Shown here one piece after another: positions 44,871 through 54,116 of a stretch of DNA of 64,000 nt. Each line of letters begins with the position of its first letter. The stretch's first letter is position 1. The notes beneath the pieces are model-generated. The model made no database searches. It was given only the letters and a program-made list of their open reading frames with translations, and had not been told where the DNA came from. Location of the stretch: NCBI RefSeq assembly GCF_024505045.1, contig NZ_JANIBM010000001.1:62001-126000 (forward strand). Direction: 5' to 3'. This stretch comes from Methylomonas aurea. GTDB lineage: Bacteria > Pseudomonadota > Gammaproteobacteria > Methylococcales > Methylomonadaceae. The position numbers and the translations under genes were made by a program.

Positions 44871-44968
44871 TCGGAGTCGGGCTATCAACCCGGCTGCGGG
44901 GATTGGCTCGGCTTGTTATCGCGTTAAGGCTTTCGGCTATTTGCATCCAATCAGCTTTTGTTTTCTAA

Positions 44969-45658
44969 ATGACCGAACCGCAACGCATCGACCCTTCCAA
45001 AATCCGCAGTTTCATCCGCCGCCAAGGCCGCGCCACCGCCGGCCAGAAGTTCGCGCTTGAGCACCATTGGCAGAAATACTGTCTGGCGCCCGAGCAGGTC
45101 TTCGATCCGGTACAGGCCTTCGGTCGGCAGGCGCCGCTGATTGTCGAGATCGGTTTCGGTAACGGTGACAGTCTGGCGGCGATGGCGGCAGCCAATCCGC
45201 ATTTGAATTACCTGGGTATCGAAGTGCATAGGCCCGGCGTCGGCCACTTGATGATGTTGCTGGAGCAGTTTGGGATAAACAATGTTCGCATCTACCACCA
45301 CGATGCGATCGAAATCTTGGAACGAAAAATCGCCGATCACAGCCTGGCCGGCGTTCATTTGTTTTTTCCGGATCCGTGGCAAAAACGCCGCCACCATAAG
45401 CGCCGCATCGTCCGTCCGAGCTTTGTCGAATTACTGGATAAGAAATTAGCGGTCGAAGGTTATTTTCATGCCGCGACCGATTGGGAGCATTACGCCAAGG
45501 ATATGTTGAGTATTTTGTCGGCAGGTAAGGGATTGAAGAATACCAGCCCGAGCGGAGATTTTTGCCCGCGCCCGGATTACCGGCCGTTGACCAAATTCGA
45601 GAACCGCGGCCTGGGTTTAGGCCACGGGGTTTGGGATTTGATCTTCGCCAAGCATTGA
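44969..45658 (+). CDS. trmB: tRNA (guanine-N7-)-methyltransferase TrmB
   Basis: A 229-residue enzyme (E. coli TrmB has 239). The SAM-binding motif is VEIGFGNGDSLAAMA, then YLGIEVHRPGVGHL. The family signature is LFFPDPWQKRRHHKRRI, and the C terminus ends with KFENRGLGLGHGVWDL. It methylates G46 of tRNAs using S-adenosylmethionine. The gene stands in the same direction as its upstream neighbour but 98 bases away. It is convergent with the small glutaredoxin gene. Confidence 0.95.
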   Translation: MTEPQRIDPSKIRSFIRRQGRATAGQKFALEHHWQKYCLAPEQVFDPVQAFGRQAPLIVEIGFGNGDSLAAMAAANPHLNYLGIEVHRPGVGHLMMLLEQFGINNVRIYHHDAIEILERKIADHSLAGVHLFFPDPWQKRRHHKRRIVRPSFVELLDKKLAVEGYFHAATDWEHYAKDMLSILSAGKGLKNTSPSGDFCPRPDYRPLTKFENRGLGLGHGVWDLIFAKH

Positions 45659-45674
45659 CAGTTCGCCGCCCGGA

Positions 45675-45911
45675 TCAGGTCCGGGCTTGGGCGGCAAGCC
45701 AGAGCACCTGTTCCGGACCGAACGGCCAGTGCAGTTCGAGCCCGCGGCCGGGGTGCGCCAGCACCGGTATTTTTAGGCCATAACGCTGTTGCAAGTTCTC
45801 GTCTTCGATAATGTCCCGAATGTCGAAGCTGAGGCCGACCAGATGCACGATCTGTTCGGCTTCCTCGCATAAATGGCAGCCTTCGGTGCCGTACAAAATG
45901 AAATCCGCCAT
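45675..45911 (-). CDS. Glutaredoxin family protein (DUF836-type)
   Basis: A 78-residue protein with an N-terminal thioredoxin-fold strand and the dithiol motif CHLC in YGTEGCHLCEEAEQI. The cis-proline is in KIPVLAHPGRGLEL. Small proteins of this type are frequent in gammaproteobacteria, and their substrates are unknown. It lies 35 bases downstream of metH on the same strand and may be co-transcribed with it. This could be meaningful, since methionine synthase works with thiols and a redox-active cobalamin, but there is no direct evidence. Confidence 0.82.
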   Translation of the reverse strand: MADFILYGTEGCHLCEEAEQIVHLVGLSFDIRDIIEDENLQQRYGLKIPVLAHPGRGLELHWPFGPEQVLWLAAQART

Positions 45912-45946
45912 CGATATTAGCCTGATCTAAGCGTAAGGCCGAGCGA

Positions 45947-48900
45947 TCAGTGGTTCAGATGCGCCGCCAACCAGCGTTCCGCCACTTCCAATTTTATGCC
46001 TTTGCGCCGCGCGTAATCTTCCAATTGGTCCCGATCGATTTTGCCGACGTTGAAATATTGCGACTCGGGGTGCGAGAAATACCAACCGCTAACCGCCGCC
46101 GCCGGATACATCGCAAAATTTTCGGTCAAGGCAATCGAGGTGGTCGCGGTGACGTTCAGCAATTCGAACAACTTGGCCTTTTCGGTATGGTCCGGGCAGG
46201 CCGGATAACCGGGGGCCGGTCGAATGCCGCGATAGGCTTCTTCGATCAGCGCCGCGTTGTCGTAATTTTCATCCTCGGCATAGCCCCAGTAGTCCTTGCG
46301 CACCGCCAAATGCATGTACTCGGCGAAGGCTTCGGCCAGACGGTCGGCCAGCGCCTTCAGCATGATGGCGCTGTAATCGTCGTGGTCCTGTTCGAATTCG
46401 GCCAATTTGGATTCGATGCCGATGCCGGCGGTGACGGCAAATCCGCCGATATAATCGGCGATGCCGCTTTCAACTGGCGCAATGAAGTCCGACAGGCAGT
46501 AATTCGGCCGCCCCGGTGCCTTGACGTTCTGCTGGCGCAAGTGATGCAGTACTTCAAGCTGTTCGCTGCGATTATCGTCGCTGTAAACGATGATGTCGTC
46601 GCCGTCGCTATTGGCCGGGAAAAAGCCGATCACGGCTTTGGCGGTCAACCAATTTTCGCTGACGATGCGTTGCAGCATGTCCTGCGCGTCTTTGAATAAT
46701 TTGCCGGCTTCCTTGCCGACGACCGCGTCATGCAGGATCGCCGGGTAGCTGCCGGACAATTCCCAAGTCAGGAAGAAAGGCGTCCAGTCGATGTATTGTG
46801 CCAGTGTCGCCAGCGGGAAATGGTCGAAGACCTGGGTGCCGAGGAACTTGGGTTTAACCGGTTGGTGCCCGGCATGGTCGAAACGGTTACGCCGCGCGGC
46901 TTCAAGCGGATGCTGCGGATTCTTGGCCTGGCGGCCTTTGTGGCGTTCGCGGACCTGAGCGTATTCCTCGCGGGTTTTGGCGACGAAATCGGCTTGCAAA
47001 TCTTCGCTGAGCAGCGAACTGACCACGCCCACAGCGCGCGAGGCGTCGGTGACATAAACAGTTGGATGCTCGTAGTTGGGTTCGATCTTGACCGCGGTGT
47101 GGGCGCGCGACGTCGTTGCGCCGCCTATTAATAACGGAATTTTAAAGCCCTGGCGCTGCATTTCCTTGGCGACATGCACCATTTCGTCCAGCGACGGCGT
47201 GATCAAGCCGCTGAGGCCGATCACGTCCACCTTTTCCTCGCGAGCGGCTTTCAAAATGTTTTCCGCCGGCACCATCACACCCATGTCGATCACTTCGTAG
47301 TTGTTGCATTGCAACACCACGGTGACGATGTTTTTGCCGATGTCATGCACGTCACCCTTGACGGTGGCCATCAGCACCTTGCCGTTGGTTTCGCGGGCGG
47401 CGCCGTCCTTGTCGGCGTCCATGAACGGCATCAGATAGGCTACGGCCTTTTTCATGACCCGTGCCGACTTCACGACTTGAGGCAGGAACATCTTGCCTTC
47501 GCCGAACAGGTCGCCGACCACGTTCATGCCATCCATCAGTGGGCCTTCGATGACGTGCAACGGCTTTTCCGCTTCCAAGCGGGCGGCTTCGGTATCTTCC
47601 TCGATAAAGTCGGCGATACCTTTGACCAAAGCATGTTCCAGGCGTTTAGTAACTGGCCATTCGCGCCATTCCAGGGTTTCCTGCTTGGCCGCCTGGCCGC
47701 TACCGCGATATTTTTCGGCGATGTCCAGCAGTCTTTCGGTGCCGTCCGGGGTGCGGTTCAGAATCACGTCCTCGACTGCGTTGCGCAACTCTTCCGGAAT
47801 GTCGGCGTAAATCGCCAGCTGGCCGGCGTTGACGATGCCCATATCCATGCCGGCATGCACCGCGTGGTACAGAAATACCGCGTGAATCGCTTCCCGCACC
47901 GGATTGTTGCCGCGGAACGAGAACGACACGTTGGATACGCCGCCGGAAATCAAGGCATGCGGCAAATTTTGCTTGATGGCGCGGGTGGCTTCGATGAAAT
48001 CGACGCCGTAATTGTTGTGCTCCTCGATACCGGTGGCGACCGCGAAAATATTCGGGTCGAAGATGATGTCTTCCGGCGGAAAGCCGACCTGCTCGGTCAA
48101 AATCTTGTAGGCGCGGCTGCAGATTTCGATCTTGCGTGCCATCGTGTCGGCCTGGCCGACTTCGTCGAAGGCCATCACGATCACTGCCGCGCCGTAACGG
48201 CGTACCAGTTTGGCGTGTTCGATGAACAGTGCTTCGCCTTCCTTGATCGAAATCGAGTTAACGATGCCCTTGCCCTGAATGCATTTCAGGCCGGCTTCCA
48301 GAATTTCCCATTTCGACGAGTCCAGCATCACCGGCACTTTGGCGATGTCCGGCTCGGCCGCCAGCAGATTCAGAAAGCGCACCATCGCCGCTTTGGAATC
48401 GAGCATGCCTTCGTCCATGTTGATGTCGATGATCTGGGCGCCGTTTTCGACCTGTTGCCGGGCCACTTCCAGTGCATCCTCGTAGCGCTCTTCGACGATC
48501 ATTTTTTTGAAGATCGCCGAACCGGTGACGTTGGTCCGCTCGCCGACGTTGACGAACAAGGTTTCCGGGCCGATGCTCATCGCTTCCAGGCCGGCCAGGT
48601 GGCAGCGTTTTTCCAGTTCCGGAATTTGTCGCGGCGGATATTTGCTTAGCGCGGCGACGATGGCTCGAATGGTATCCGGGGAAGTGCCGCAGCAGCCGCC
48701 TATGATATTCAGATAGCCGTTGGCGGCCCAGTCGGCCAGTTCGGCGGCCATCATTTCCGGAGTTTCGTCGTATTCACCAAACTCGTTGGGCAGGCCGGCG
48801 TTGGGGTGGGCGGAGACGTAGGTGTCGGCGATGTTGGATAATTCTTCGATGTACTGACGCAGTTCCTGGGCGCCGAGCGCGCAATTGAAGCCGATCGAAA

Positions 48901-49618
48901 TGGGTTTGACGTGTTTTAGCGAAGTCCAGAATGCGGCGGCGGTTTGGCCGGACAGAGTGCGGCCGGAGGCGTCGGTGATGGTGCCGGAGATCATCACCGG
49001 CAGTTTGTAACCGATTTGGTCGAACACCGATTCGACCGCAAAAATCGCCGCCTTGGCGTTCAAAGTGTCGAATACGGTTTCGATCAGAATAATGTCGGCA
49101 CCACCGTCGATCAAGCCACGGGTGGCTTCGCTGTAAGCATCGACCAAGTCGTCGAAGGTGATGTTGCGAAAGCCGGGATCGTTGACGTCGGGCGACATGG
49201 ACGAGGTACGGTTGGTTGGCCCCAAGACGCCGGCGACGAAACGCGGTTTGTCCGGTGTCAGCGCGGTTGCCGCATCGGCGGCTTGTCTAGCGACTCGAGC
49301 CGAGGCGACGTTGATTTCGTAGGCCAGATCTTCCATCCGGTAATCGGCCATCGCCACCTTGGTGGAATTGAAGGTGTTGGTTTCCAGAATGTCGGTGCCG
49401 GCATCCAGATAAGCCTTATGAATGGCCCTGATTACATCGGGTTGGGTGATCGACAGCAGGTCATTATTGCCTTTCAGATCGACCGGCCAGTCGGCAAAGC
49501 GTTCGCCGCGATAGTCCTTTTCCTCCAGCTTGTAGCTCTGTATCATGGTGCCCATGGCGCCATCCAGAAACAAAATTCGCTGTGACAGAAGCTGGTGTAA
49601 ACGTTGAGAGCTATTCAT
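45947..49618 (-). CDS. metH: Cobalamin-dependent methionine synthase MetH
   Basis: A 1223-residue enzyme (E. coli MetH has 1227). Domains in order are: the homocysteine/zinc barrel (start [11 protein letters not shown], later IGGCCGTSP with zinc cysteines), the methyltetrahydrofolate barrel ([15 protein letters not shown]), the cobalamin cap, the cobalamin-binding Rossmann domain with the lower-ligand histidine in [11 protein letters not shown], and the SAM-binding reactivation domain ([15 protein letters not shown]). It transfers a methyl group from methyltetrahydrofolate to homocysteine. I place the start at MNSSQRLH (49618). Longer in-frame starts at 49627 and 49675 exist and no clear ribosome binding site decides. 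I see no cobalamin riboswitch in the 71 bases before the divergent neighbour. Confidence 0.96.
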   Translation of the reverse strand: MNSSQRLHQLLSQRILFLDGAMGTMIQSYKLEEKDYRGERFADWPVDLKGNNDLLSITQPDVIRAIHKAYLDAGTDILETNTFNSTKVAMADYRMEDLAYEINVASARVARQAADAATALTPDKPRFVAGVLGPTNRTSSMSPDVNDPGFRNITFDDLVDAYSEATRGLIDGGADIILIETVFDTLNAKAAIFAVESVFDQIGYKLPVMISGTITDASGRTLSGQTAAAFWTSLKHVKPISIGFNCALGAQELRQYIEELSNIADTYVSAHPNAGLPNEFGEYDETPEMMAAELADWAANGYLNIIGGCCGTSPDTIRAIVAALSKYPPRQIPELEKRCHLAGLEAMSIGPETLFVNVGERTNVTGSAIFKKMIVEERYEDALEVARQQVENGAQIIDINMDEGMLDSKAAMVRFLNLLAAEPDIAKVPVMLDSSKWEILEAGLKCIQGKGIVNSISIKEGEALFIEHAKLVRRYGAAVIVMAFDEVGQADTMARKIEICSRAYKILTEQVGFPPEDIIFDPNIFAVATGIEEHNNYGVDFIEATRAIKQNLPHALISGGVSNVSFSFRGNNPVREAIHAVFLYHAVHAGMDMGIVNAGQLAIYADIPEELRNAVEDVILNRTPDGTERLLDIAEKYRGSGQAAKQETLEWREWPVTKRLEHALVKGIADFIEEDTEAARLEAEKPLHVIEGPLMDGMNVVGDLFGEGKMFLPQVVKSARVMKKAVAYLMPFMDADKDGAARETNGKVLMATVKGDVHDIGKNIVTVVLQCNNYEVIDMGVMVPAENILKAAREEKVDVIGLSGLITPSLDEMVHVAKEMQRQGFKIPLLIGGATTSRAHTAVKIEPNYEHPTVYVTDASRAVGVVSSLLSEDLQADFVAKTREEYAQVRERHKGRQAKNPQHPLEAARRNRFDHAGHQPVKPKFLGTQVFDHFPLATLAQYIDWTPFFLTWELSGSYPAILHDAVVGKEAGKLFKDAQDMLQRIVSENWLTAKAVIGFFPANSDGDDIIVYSDDNRSEQLEVLHHLRQQNVKAPGRPNYCLSDFIAPVESGIADYIGGFAVTAGIGIESKLAEFEQDHDDYSAIMLKALADRLAEAFAEYMHLAVRKDYWGYAEDENYDNAALIEEAYRGIRPAPGYPACPDHTEKAKLFELLNVTATTSIALTENFAMYPAAAVSGWYFSHPESQYFNVGKIDRDQLEDYARRKGIKLEVAERWLAAHLNH

Positions 49619-49689
49619 GCGGAAATTCATCGAAAGTGTTGGAACGGCGGCTAATCGGAAGTTTTGGCAAACCAATTTTGAGGGAAATC

Positions 49690-49881
49690 ATGTCTAAACC
49701 CAGCCTGTTGCACGTCGTAAAAAGCGTGATCGCAGCCGCCATTGGCGTACAAAGCAACAAGAACAGAGAGATTGATTTTCAGCATGGCTCGTTGCCGGCC
49801 TACGTGTTCGTCGGCTTGATTGCGACGGTGCTGTTTATTTTTACGATAGCCACTATCGTATCTGCCGTCATCGGCGGTTGA
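49690..49881 (+). CDS. DUF2970-type small membrane protein
   Basis: A 63-residue protein with an N-terminal amphipathic stretch (LHVVKSVIAAAIGVQSNKNRE), a short polar loop and one C-terminal membrane helix (about residues 42-61). This matches the DUF2970 pattern of proteobacteria. The function is unknown. GAGGGAA before the ATG at 49690 supports this start over longer readings. It is divergent from metH and is followed by a strong inverted repeat. Confidence 0.78.
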   Translation: MSKPSLLHVVKSVIAAAIGVQSNKNREIDFQHGSLPAYVFVGLIATVLFIFTIATIVSAVIGG

Positions 49882-49888
49882 TGTGTCA

Positions 49889-49926
49889 CCTCGGTAAAAG
49901 CCCAAGTTGTCCTGGGCTTACCGAGG
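49889..49926. terminator. Long inverted repeat between convergent genes
   Basis: CCTCGGTAA-AAGCCCA (49889-49904) pairs with TGGGCTT-ACCGAGG (49913-49926). The long stem lies between the DUF2970 gene and the convergent gene at 49936. There is no T-run, so it may end transcription in both directions through the stem or act as an RNA-stability element. Confidence 0.6.
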
Positions 49927-49935
49927 CCCAATGAC

Positions 49936-50358
49936 TTAACTGCCGGACGAGGTTTTGAAGCTGTCTTTGATGCTGATGAACATTTCTTTGACGCCGCTGA
50001 ACAGGTTGGCAGGTGTCAACGCTTCTTTCAAAATGACCAAGGTACGGATTACGGCAACGGCCAGGAAGCCTGCGACGGACGGAAACAATTCGCAAAGGCT
50101 GTTGACGAAAAATCCCCCGGCATTTTCCTGGGTTCTTCTGTCGCTGACGCTGGCCAAATCGCGGTCGTAACTGTCACCGATGTCTTTGCCGCCCAGTGCG
50201 TCGATGATCTCGATGCAAAAAATCTGGGCGATGAACTCCACCGCGAAAAACACCGCGGCGCAAGCGGCCACCCACATCAAAACGTTCGGTTTTTTAGCCT
50301 TCATCATGCTCTGGTAAACCCAGATAGCGGTCAAAACCATTACAATGCCACCGATCAT
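49936..50358 (-). CDS. Hypothetical small membrane protein
   Basis: A 140-residue protein that I do not recognise. Three membrane helices are likely: residues 2-20, 27-48 and about 88-112 (LCELFPSVAGFLAVAVIRTLVIL). The polar loop between helices 2 and 3 (KDIGDSYDRDLASVSDRRTQE) is charged. No motif is seen. The ATG at 50358 follows an AAGGGGA-type ribosome binding site. It is divergent from a 42-residue membrane peptide gene, with about 200 bases between them that hold promoters for both. Confidence 0.7.
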   Translation of the reverse strand: MIGGIVMVLTAIWVYQSMMKAKKPNVLMWVAACAAVFFAVEFIAQIFCIEIIDALGGKDIGDSYDRDLASVSDRRTQENAGGFFVNSLCELFPSVAGFLAVAVIRTLVILKEALTPANLFSGVKEMFISIKDSFKTSSGS

Positions 50359-50473
50359 ATTTTTCCCCTTGTACTTTTTTATTGTTCTAAAAATTCAGGT
50401 TGAGTCGGCATACTACCATATTCGGTCCGGATAGCAATTGCGCCGCTATCTTTACTGAACAGCCACGAATTGC

Positions 50474-50501
50474 TTGACTTTGAAGGTGGCTAAAGTAACA
50501 T
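50474..50501 (+). promoter_or_regulatory. Putative sigma-70 promoter for the 42-residue peptide
   Basis: TTGACT (50474-50479) and TAACAT (50496-50501) are separated by 16 bases, about 65 bases before the start codon. Confidence 0.5.
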
Positions 50502-50566
50502 ATGAACTTCGAACGCCAACGAAATGGCACATTTTATAACAACTAACTTTAAGGTAGGAGGCACCC

Positions 50567-50695
50567 ATGGGAGCGATCTTAGATTTAACAGAAATGCTGA
50601 AAGAACCATCTGGCATGATCGGCGCGGTAGTAATCATCGCTGCTGGCTATTTCTTCGTAAAATGGGTTTTTGCTGAGCCTAAAGACGAAGAATAA
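50567..50695 (+). CDS. 42-residue single-helix membrane peptide
   Basis: This very short gene has a strong ribosome binding site (TAGGAGG, 7 bases before the ATG), a likely promoter upstream and an intrinsic terminator downstream, so it is a complete transcription unit. The product begins MGAILDLTEMLKEPSGMIG, has one membrane helix (about residues 17-35, AVVIIAAGYFFVKWVFA) and ends in an acidic tail (EPKDEE). Codon use is free of rare codons. The function is unknown. It resembles small subunits of respiratory or membrane complexes only in layout. Confidence 0.75.
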   Translation: MGAILDLTEMLKEPSGMIGAVVIIAAGYFFVKWVFAEPKDEE

Positions 50696-50737
50696 GCAAC
50701 GTTTCCTGCTCGCGCTTACAAAGCTTTTCTGGAAGAA

Positions 50738-50774
50738 AGCGGCTACGGACAGATCCCGTAGCCGCTTTTTTTTT
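50738..50774 (+). terminator. Intrinsic terminator
   Basis: AGCGGCTACGG pairs with CCGTAGCCGCT and is followed by a run of nine Ts. It ends the unit of the 42-residue peptide. Confidence 0.92.
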
Positions 50775-50840
50775 GGTCTGTTTCCCGGCTTTTTGGCAAA
50801 ATCCCTTATAATCGGTAGCCTTTTGGCCTGCCGATTCGCC

Positions 50841-52748
50841 ATGTTCAAAACGTTAGTTCTAAAAATCAATAGGCTTTATTCCGAAAGGGTCCCGGCTACC
50901 GGTATCGGCTTGTTCCGGCTACTGTTCGGTTTGGTGACGTTGCAGGAAGTGTTTTTTCTGCTGTATTTCAACCATCTGATTTTCGATCCTATTCCGTTCC
51001 TGGATGTCGAATTTCCGATGATCCCATTCTTTCTCTGGCTGTGGGCGGCCGTCGCTTTCTGCTTGGCCGTGGGTTACCGGAGCCAGGCCAGCAGCATCGC
51101 CAACTATCTGTTTTGGCTGGTATTCGTCAATTTCACGCCAATGCAGCGCGATTTCGACGGCGGTTTCGATTTGTTCATGACCGGGGCCAATTTCTTCCTG
51201 ATTTTCATGCCGCTCGATCGCGCGTTCGCCATTGACGGCCTGCGCCGCAAGTTGTGCAACCCGTTCGTCCATTACTCGGCTTACGGACCGGCAACCGTCT
51301 CGGCCTTGGTATACCATTTACCAGTCATCGTCTGCCTTGGCTTTTTATATTTCGATTCGGCGATTCACAAAATGTTTGCCGAGCATTGGCGCAACGGCCT
51401 CGGCGCCTGGTTGCCGTCTTCCATGCCGTATTACATATCTGCGCTCGATATGTCCTGGCTGCTGAACATCGAGATCCTGCAAAAGACCATCGGTTACACC
51501 ATCATCGTTTTCCAATTCAGTTTCTTGTTTTTCTATTCCCGTCGCCGTTTCCGGTGGTTGTGTTTTCTGCTGGGATTGTCGCTGCATCTGGGCATCACGC
51601 TGTCGTTCAATATTTATCCGTTCGGAATGGGTATGTTGATTTTTTACGCACTGGTGATGCCGTTTGGCTGGTACCGCCACTTCGGAGCGTGGTTGCGCGC
51701 CAAGCAGGCGGTTTTGACCGTGTTTTACGACCAGCAATGTCCGCTCTGCAATCGCACGGTGTTGACCTTGAACCACTTCGACGTGTTGCGCCGGGTAGAT
51801 TTCAAGCCGGCGCAGGTCTTCGCCGCCGACTATCCGGCCCTGTCCCATTTGGGGCAGCAACAGCTGATGACGGACCTTTATGCTGTAGACGGCCAAGGCC
51901 GGGTCTATGCCGGTGTCGACACTTATTCGCAAATTCTAGTGGCGATGGGATACCCCGCCCTGGTCGGCTGGATGATGCGCTTGCCGTTGCTCTACGGATG
52001 GATATGCAAGCGTTACCGGGCTATAGCCGACAATCGCCAACGCTTGGTCTGCGACGCCAACTGCGCTGTGCCGGCGGCCGGCGCAGCCGAGAACAGCCTT
52101 TACCATCGAATATTCGAGGCTGAGCATGCGACACCTGCCAGAAGCTCCGTTCACAAAATCAGCAAAGTATTACTGGTATTGATTCTGTTCCAGCTCAACA
52201 GTAGCATCCATTACGGCCTAATTTACCGTTTGCACGTCGATACCCGGCAAACGCCGTTGACCAGCATGCTGAACAACATGAGCAACGCATTGTTGATGAT
52301 GTCGCATACCTTTCTCGGCATCACGCCGCATGCTTTGTATCTGCACGACCATTTCGCAGGCTACGACCATATTTTGGCAATTACCTATCTCGATGCGGAC
52401 GGCATCGAACGCTGGCTGCCGTTCGTCGACCAGCAGGGCCGGCTGCTGGCTCCCAACTGGGGACGCGTGCATTCGATGTGGGCCAACATCGCCGTCACAC
52501 CGAATATCGACGAATTGCGCCTGAAAAAATTCATCATGAAAGTCACGGCATTTTGGGGTATCAAGAGCAGCCTGGACCTGGAAAACACCCAATTCATCAT
52601 CAAAATGAAGAAAACCAGGGCGCCGTTTACCTGGGAGAAAGATCTACGAAACAATAATTTATCAGGTAGCTGGCAAACGATAGGCTCGGCACGCTGGGCC
52701 GGCAAGGAAATCAAAATCAGCCTGCCCATGGACATCGACACAATATGA
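50841..52748 (+). CDS. HTTM-domain membrane protein fused to a DCC (DUF393) domain
   Basis: A 635-residue protein. The N-terminal part (about 1-290) has several membrane helices in the pattern of HTTM domains, which are related to vitamin K-dependent gamma-carboxylase (TGIGLFRLLFGLVTLQE, FTPMQRDFDGGFDLFMTGAN, YFDSAIHKMFAEHWRNG). Residues about 290-390 form a DCC/DUF393 domain with the dithiol signature TVFYDQQCPLCNRTVLTL. A further C-terminal part of about 200 residues is unassigned. The two domains are often neighbouring genes; here they are one chain. Redox or carboxylation activity is not proven. The start at 50841 is chosen because the longer reading would run through the upstream terminator. 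The ribosome binding site is weak. Confidence 0.82.
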   Translation: MFKTLVLKINRLYSERVPATGIGLFRLLFGLVTLQEVFFLLYFNHLIFDPIPFLDVEFPMIPFFLWLWAAVAFCLAVGYRSQASSIANYLFWLVFVNFTPMQRDFDGGFDLFMTGANFFLIFMPLDRAFAIDGLRRKLCNPFVHYSAYGPATVSALVYHLPVIVCLGFLYFDSAIHKMFAEHWRNGLGAWLPSSMPYYISALDMSWLLNIEILQKTIGYTIIVFQFSFLFFYSRRRFRWLCFLLGLSLHLGITLSFNIYPFGMGMLIFYALVMPFGWYRHFGAWLRAKQAVLTVFYDQQCPLCNRTVLTLNHFDVLRRVDFKPAQVFAADYPALSHLGQQQLMTDLYAVDGQGRVYAGVDTYSQILVAMGYPALVGWMMRLPLLYGWICKRYRAIADNRQRLVCDANCAVPAAGAAENSLYHRIFEAEHATPARSSVHKISKVLLVLILFQLNSSIHYGLIYRLHVDTRQTPLTSMLNNMSNALLMMSHTFLGITPHALYLHDHFAGYDHILAITYLDADGIERWLPFVDQQGRLLAPNWGRVHSMWANIAVTPNIDELRLKKFIMKVTAFWGIKSSLDLENTQFIIKMKKTRAPFTWEKDLRNNNLSGSWQTIGSARWAGKEIKISLPMDIDTI

Positions 52749-52757
52749 AAAAGGGTG

Positions 52758-52786
52758 TTGCATGCGCAGATTGGTCATGCTATAAA
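52758..52786 (+). promoter_or_regulatory. Putative sigma-70 promoter for the first micro-lipoprotein
   Basis: TTGCAT (52758-52763), a 17-base spacer and TATAAA (52781-52786), with TGC before the -10 box. It lies 63 bases before the ATG of the lipoprotein gene. Confidence 0.65.
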
Positions 52787-52848
52787 TTTTGCGTGCTTCG
52801 TTTAAGTACACTCAAAATTATAAAAACCCATTAAATCTGGAGGATGTT

Positions 52849-52986
52849 ATGAAAAAAGTATTTTCTGTTTTGGCTATGGTTATGGTTATGGTGAGCTTGG
52901 CCGGTTGCATGGACGATCCAGACCAAGGCAACCCAAAACCAAAAGGTTTCGGCTCTACCAACCAACAAGGCAGCGGTGTAAAATAA
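52849..52986 (+). CDS. 45-residue lipoprotein
   Basis: A tiny exported lipoprotein. The signal peptide of 18 residues ends in the lipobox LAGC, so the cysteine would be lipid-modified. The mature part has only about 26 residues and is polar, rich in P, G, Q and N (MDDPDQGNPKPKGFG). GGAGGA stands before the ATG. It has its own promoter and terminator. A related gene follows 180 bases later. The function is unknown. Layout and size recall entericidin-like or other small envelope lipoproteins, but the sequence does not match those I know. Confidence 0.8.
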   Translation: MKKVFSVLAMVMVMVSLAGCMDDPDQGNPKPKGFGSTNQQGSGVK

Positions 52987-53020
52987 TCGTAGCCGTTACA
53001 GGATTTCAGACTCCTGATGT

Positions 53021-53042
53021 AAGGCCCGCTAATGCGGGCCTT
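53021..53042 (+). terminator. Intrinsic terminator
   Basis: AAGGCCCGC/GCGGGCCTT with a TAAT loop, followed by a T-rich stretch, after the first micro-lipoprotein gene. Confidence 0.85.
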
Positions 53043-53169
53043 ATTCGTTTAAGGGCTTGACAATTTGATAATAACCCTCAATTTGCCTATCGGTTTTTAG
53101 CCGTGTTATAAAACTTCCCGTGTTCGATTGCCGAGCACGTAAAATTAAAATTTTTGATTTGGAGGAATT

Positions 53170-53292
53170 ATGAAAAAAGTACTGTCATTACTGGCTATGA
53201 CCCTGATGATTGCCGGCTTGAGCGGATGCATGGACAATCCTGATGCGTCAAAACAAAAAGTTTCCAGCTCTACTTCATCAGTACAGCTCTAA
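53170..53292 (+). CDS. 40-residue lipoprotein, paralogue of neighbour
   Basis: A second micro-lipoprotein with the same start (MKKV), lipobox LSGC and the motif CMDNPD, against CMDDPD in its neighbour, so the two arose by duplication. The mature part is about 21 residues and rich in S and K. GGAGGAATT precedes the ATG. It has its own terminator and 128 bases of leader after the previous terminator, so it is separately transcribed. TTGACA at 53057-53062 may be its -35 box. The function is unknown. Confidence 0.78.
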   Translation: MKKVLSLLAMTLMIAGLSGCMDNPDASKQKVSSSTSSVQL

Positions 53293-53310
53293 ACCCCTCG
53301 ATTGAACAAA

Positions 53311-53337
53311 AAGGCCCGTTGAATCCGGGCCTTTTTT
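53311..53337 (+). terminator. Intrinsic terminator
   Basis: AAGGCCCG/CGGGCCTT with a short loop and TTTTTT, after the second micro-lipoprotein gene and before the convergent plsC gene. Confidence 0.9.
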
Positions 53338-53357
53338 GTGTCCGGCAAAAAAATATC

Positions 53358-54116
53358 TCAATGTTTTTCCGCTTCGATTTTAGCCATGGCCTGCGTAATC
53401 CACGCCTCCGCTTCGGCATTAATATCTTTCGACTTTTTATCGGCCGAGCTGATCGGCGGACCGATTTTCACTTTAATCACACCGGGATATTTCAAAAAGC
53501 TGTTACGCGGCCAAAATTCACCGGCGTTATGGGCCAATGGAATCACCGGAAACCCCGATTTTTGGGCCAGCATAGCGCCGCCGGCATTAAATTTTTTATG
53601 CGCGCCTGGCGCAACTCTGGTGCCTTCCGGAAACACCACGACGAACAAGCCCTCCTGTAAGCGTTCGATCCCCTGATCGATCAACATTTTCAGCGCCTCT
53701 TTTTGGTTCTGCCGGTCGATGGCAATCGGCTTTAACGTTGCCAAAGCCCAGCCGCCGAACGGAATCTGCAACAGGGATTTTTTCAATACCGCGGTTTGCG
53801 GCCGAATGAACTGCCTCAATGCCACCGTCTCCCAGGCCGATTGGTGTTTACTCAGCACGATGGCCGCTCGGTCTTGCGGAATGTGCTCCAAGCCCTCCAC
53901 TTCGTAACTCAGTCCGCAGCACAGCTTCAACATATAAAGCAGGCAGTCGATCCAGATATCGGCGAATTTGTAGCGCCACTGAAACGGCAGGAAATACCCG
54001 CCTAGTATCGCCACCCCGACGATCAGCGTCGAAATCACGATGTAAATAAATAGTAAGGTAGAGCCTAAATAAACTCTAAAGTCGGCTTTCCGAGACGATA
54101 TATGCGGCTGCGTCAT
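53358..54116 (-). CDS. plsC: 1-acyl-sn-glycerol-3-phosphate acyltransferase
   Basis: A 252-residue membrane enzyme with an N-terminal hydrophobic segment (STLLFIYIVISTLIVGVAIL). The acyltransferase motif I is SKHQSAWET (His and Glu in the HX4D/E box), the second conserved block is LKKSLLQIPFGGWAL, and the third FPEGTRVAPG. It acylates lysophosphatidic acid in phospholipid synthesis. The gene overlaps the 3' end of gmhB by 41 bases, and the order glyQ-glyS-gmhB-plsC is common in gammaproteobacteria. The start could be a few codons further in. Confidence 0.9.
   Translation of the reverse strand: MTQPHISSRKADFRVYLGSTLLFIYIVISTLIVGVAILGGYFLPFQWRYKFADIWIDCLLYMLKLCCGLSYEVEGLEHIPQDRAAIVLSKHQSAWETVALRQFIRPQTAVLKKSLLQIPFGGWALATLKPIAIDRQNQKEALKMLIDQGIERLQEGLFVVVFPEGTRVAPGAHKKFNAGGAMLAQKSGFPVIPLAHNAGEFWPRNSFLKYPGVIKVKIGPPISSADKKSKDINAEAEAWITQAMAKIEAEKH

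Noticed and set aside
47174-48649. A 491-codon open frame on the plus strand
   Set aside because: It lies opposite metH, which is complete and conserved there. The other frame is rich in H, F and D from the complementary strand of GC-rich codons.
49619-49689. Cobalamin riboswitch before metH
   Set aside because: The space to the divergent gene is only 71 bases, too short for a full cobalamin riboswitch, and no B12-box-like sequence is seen.
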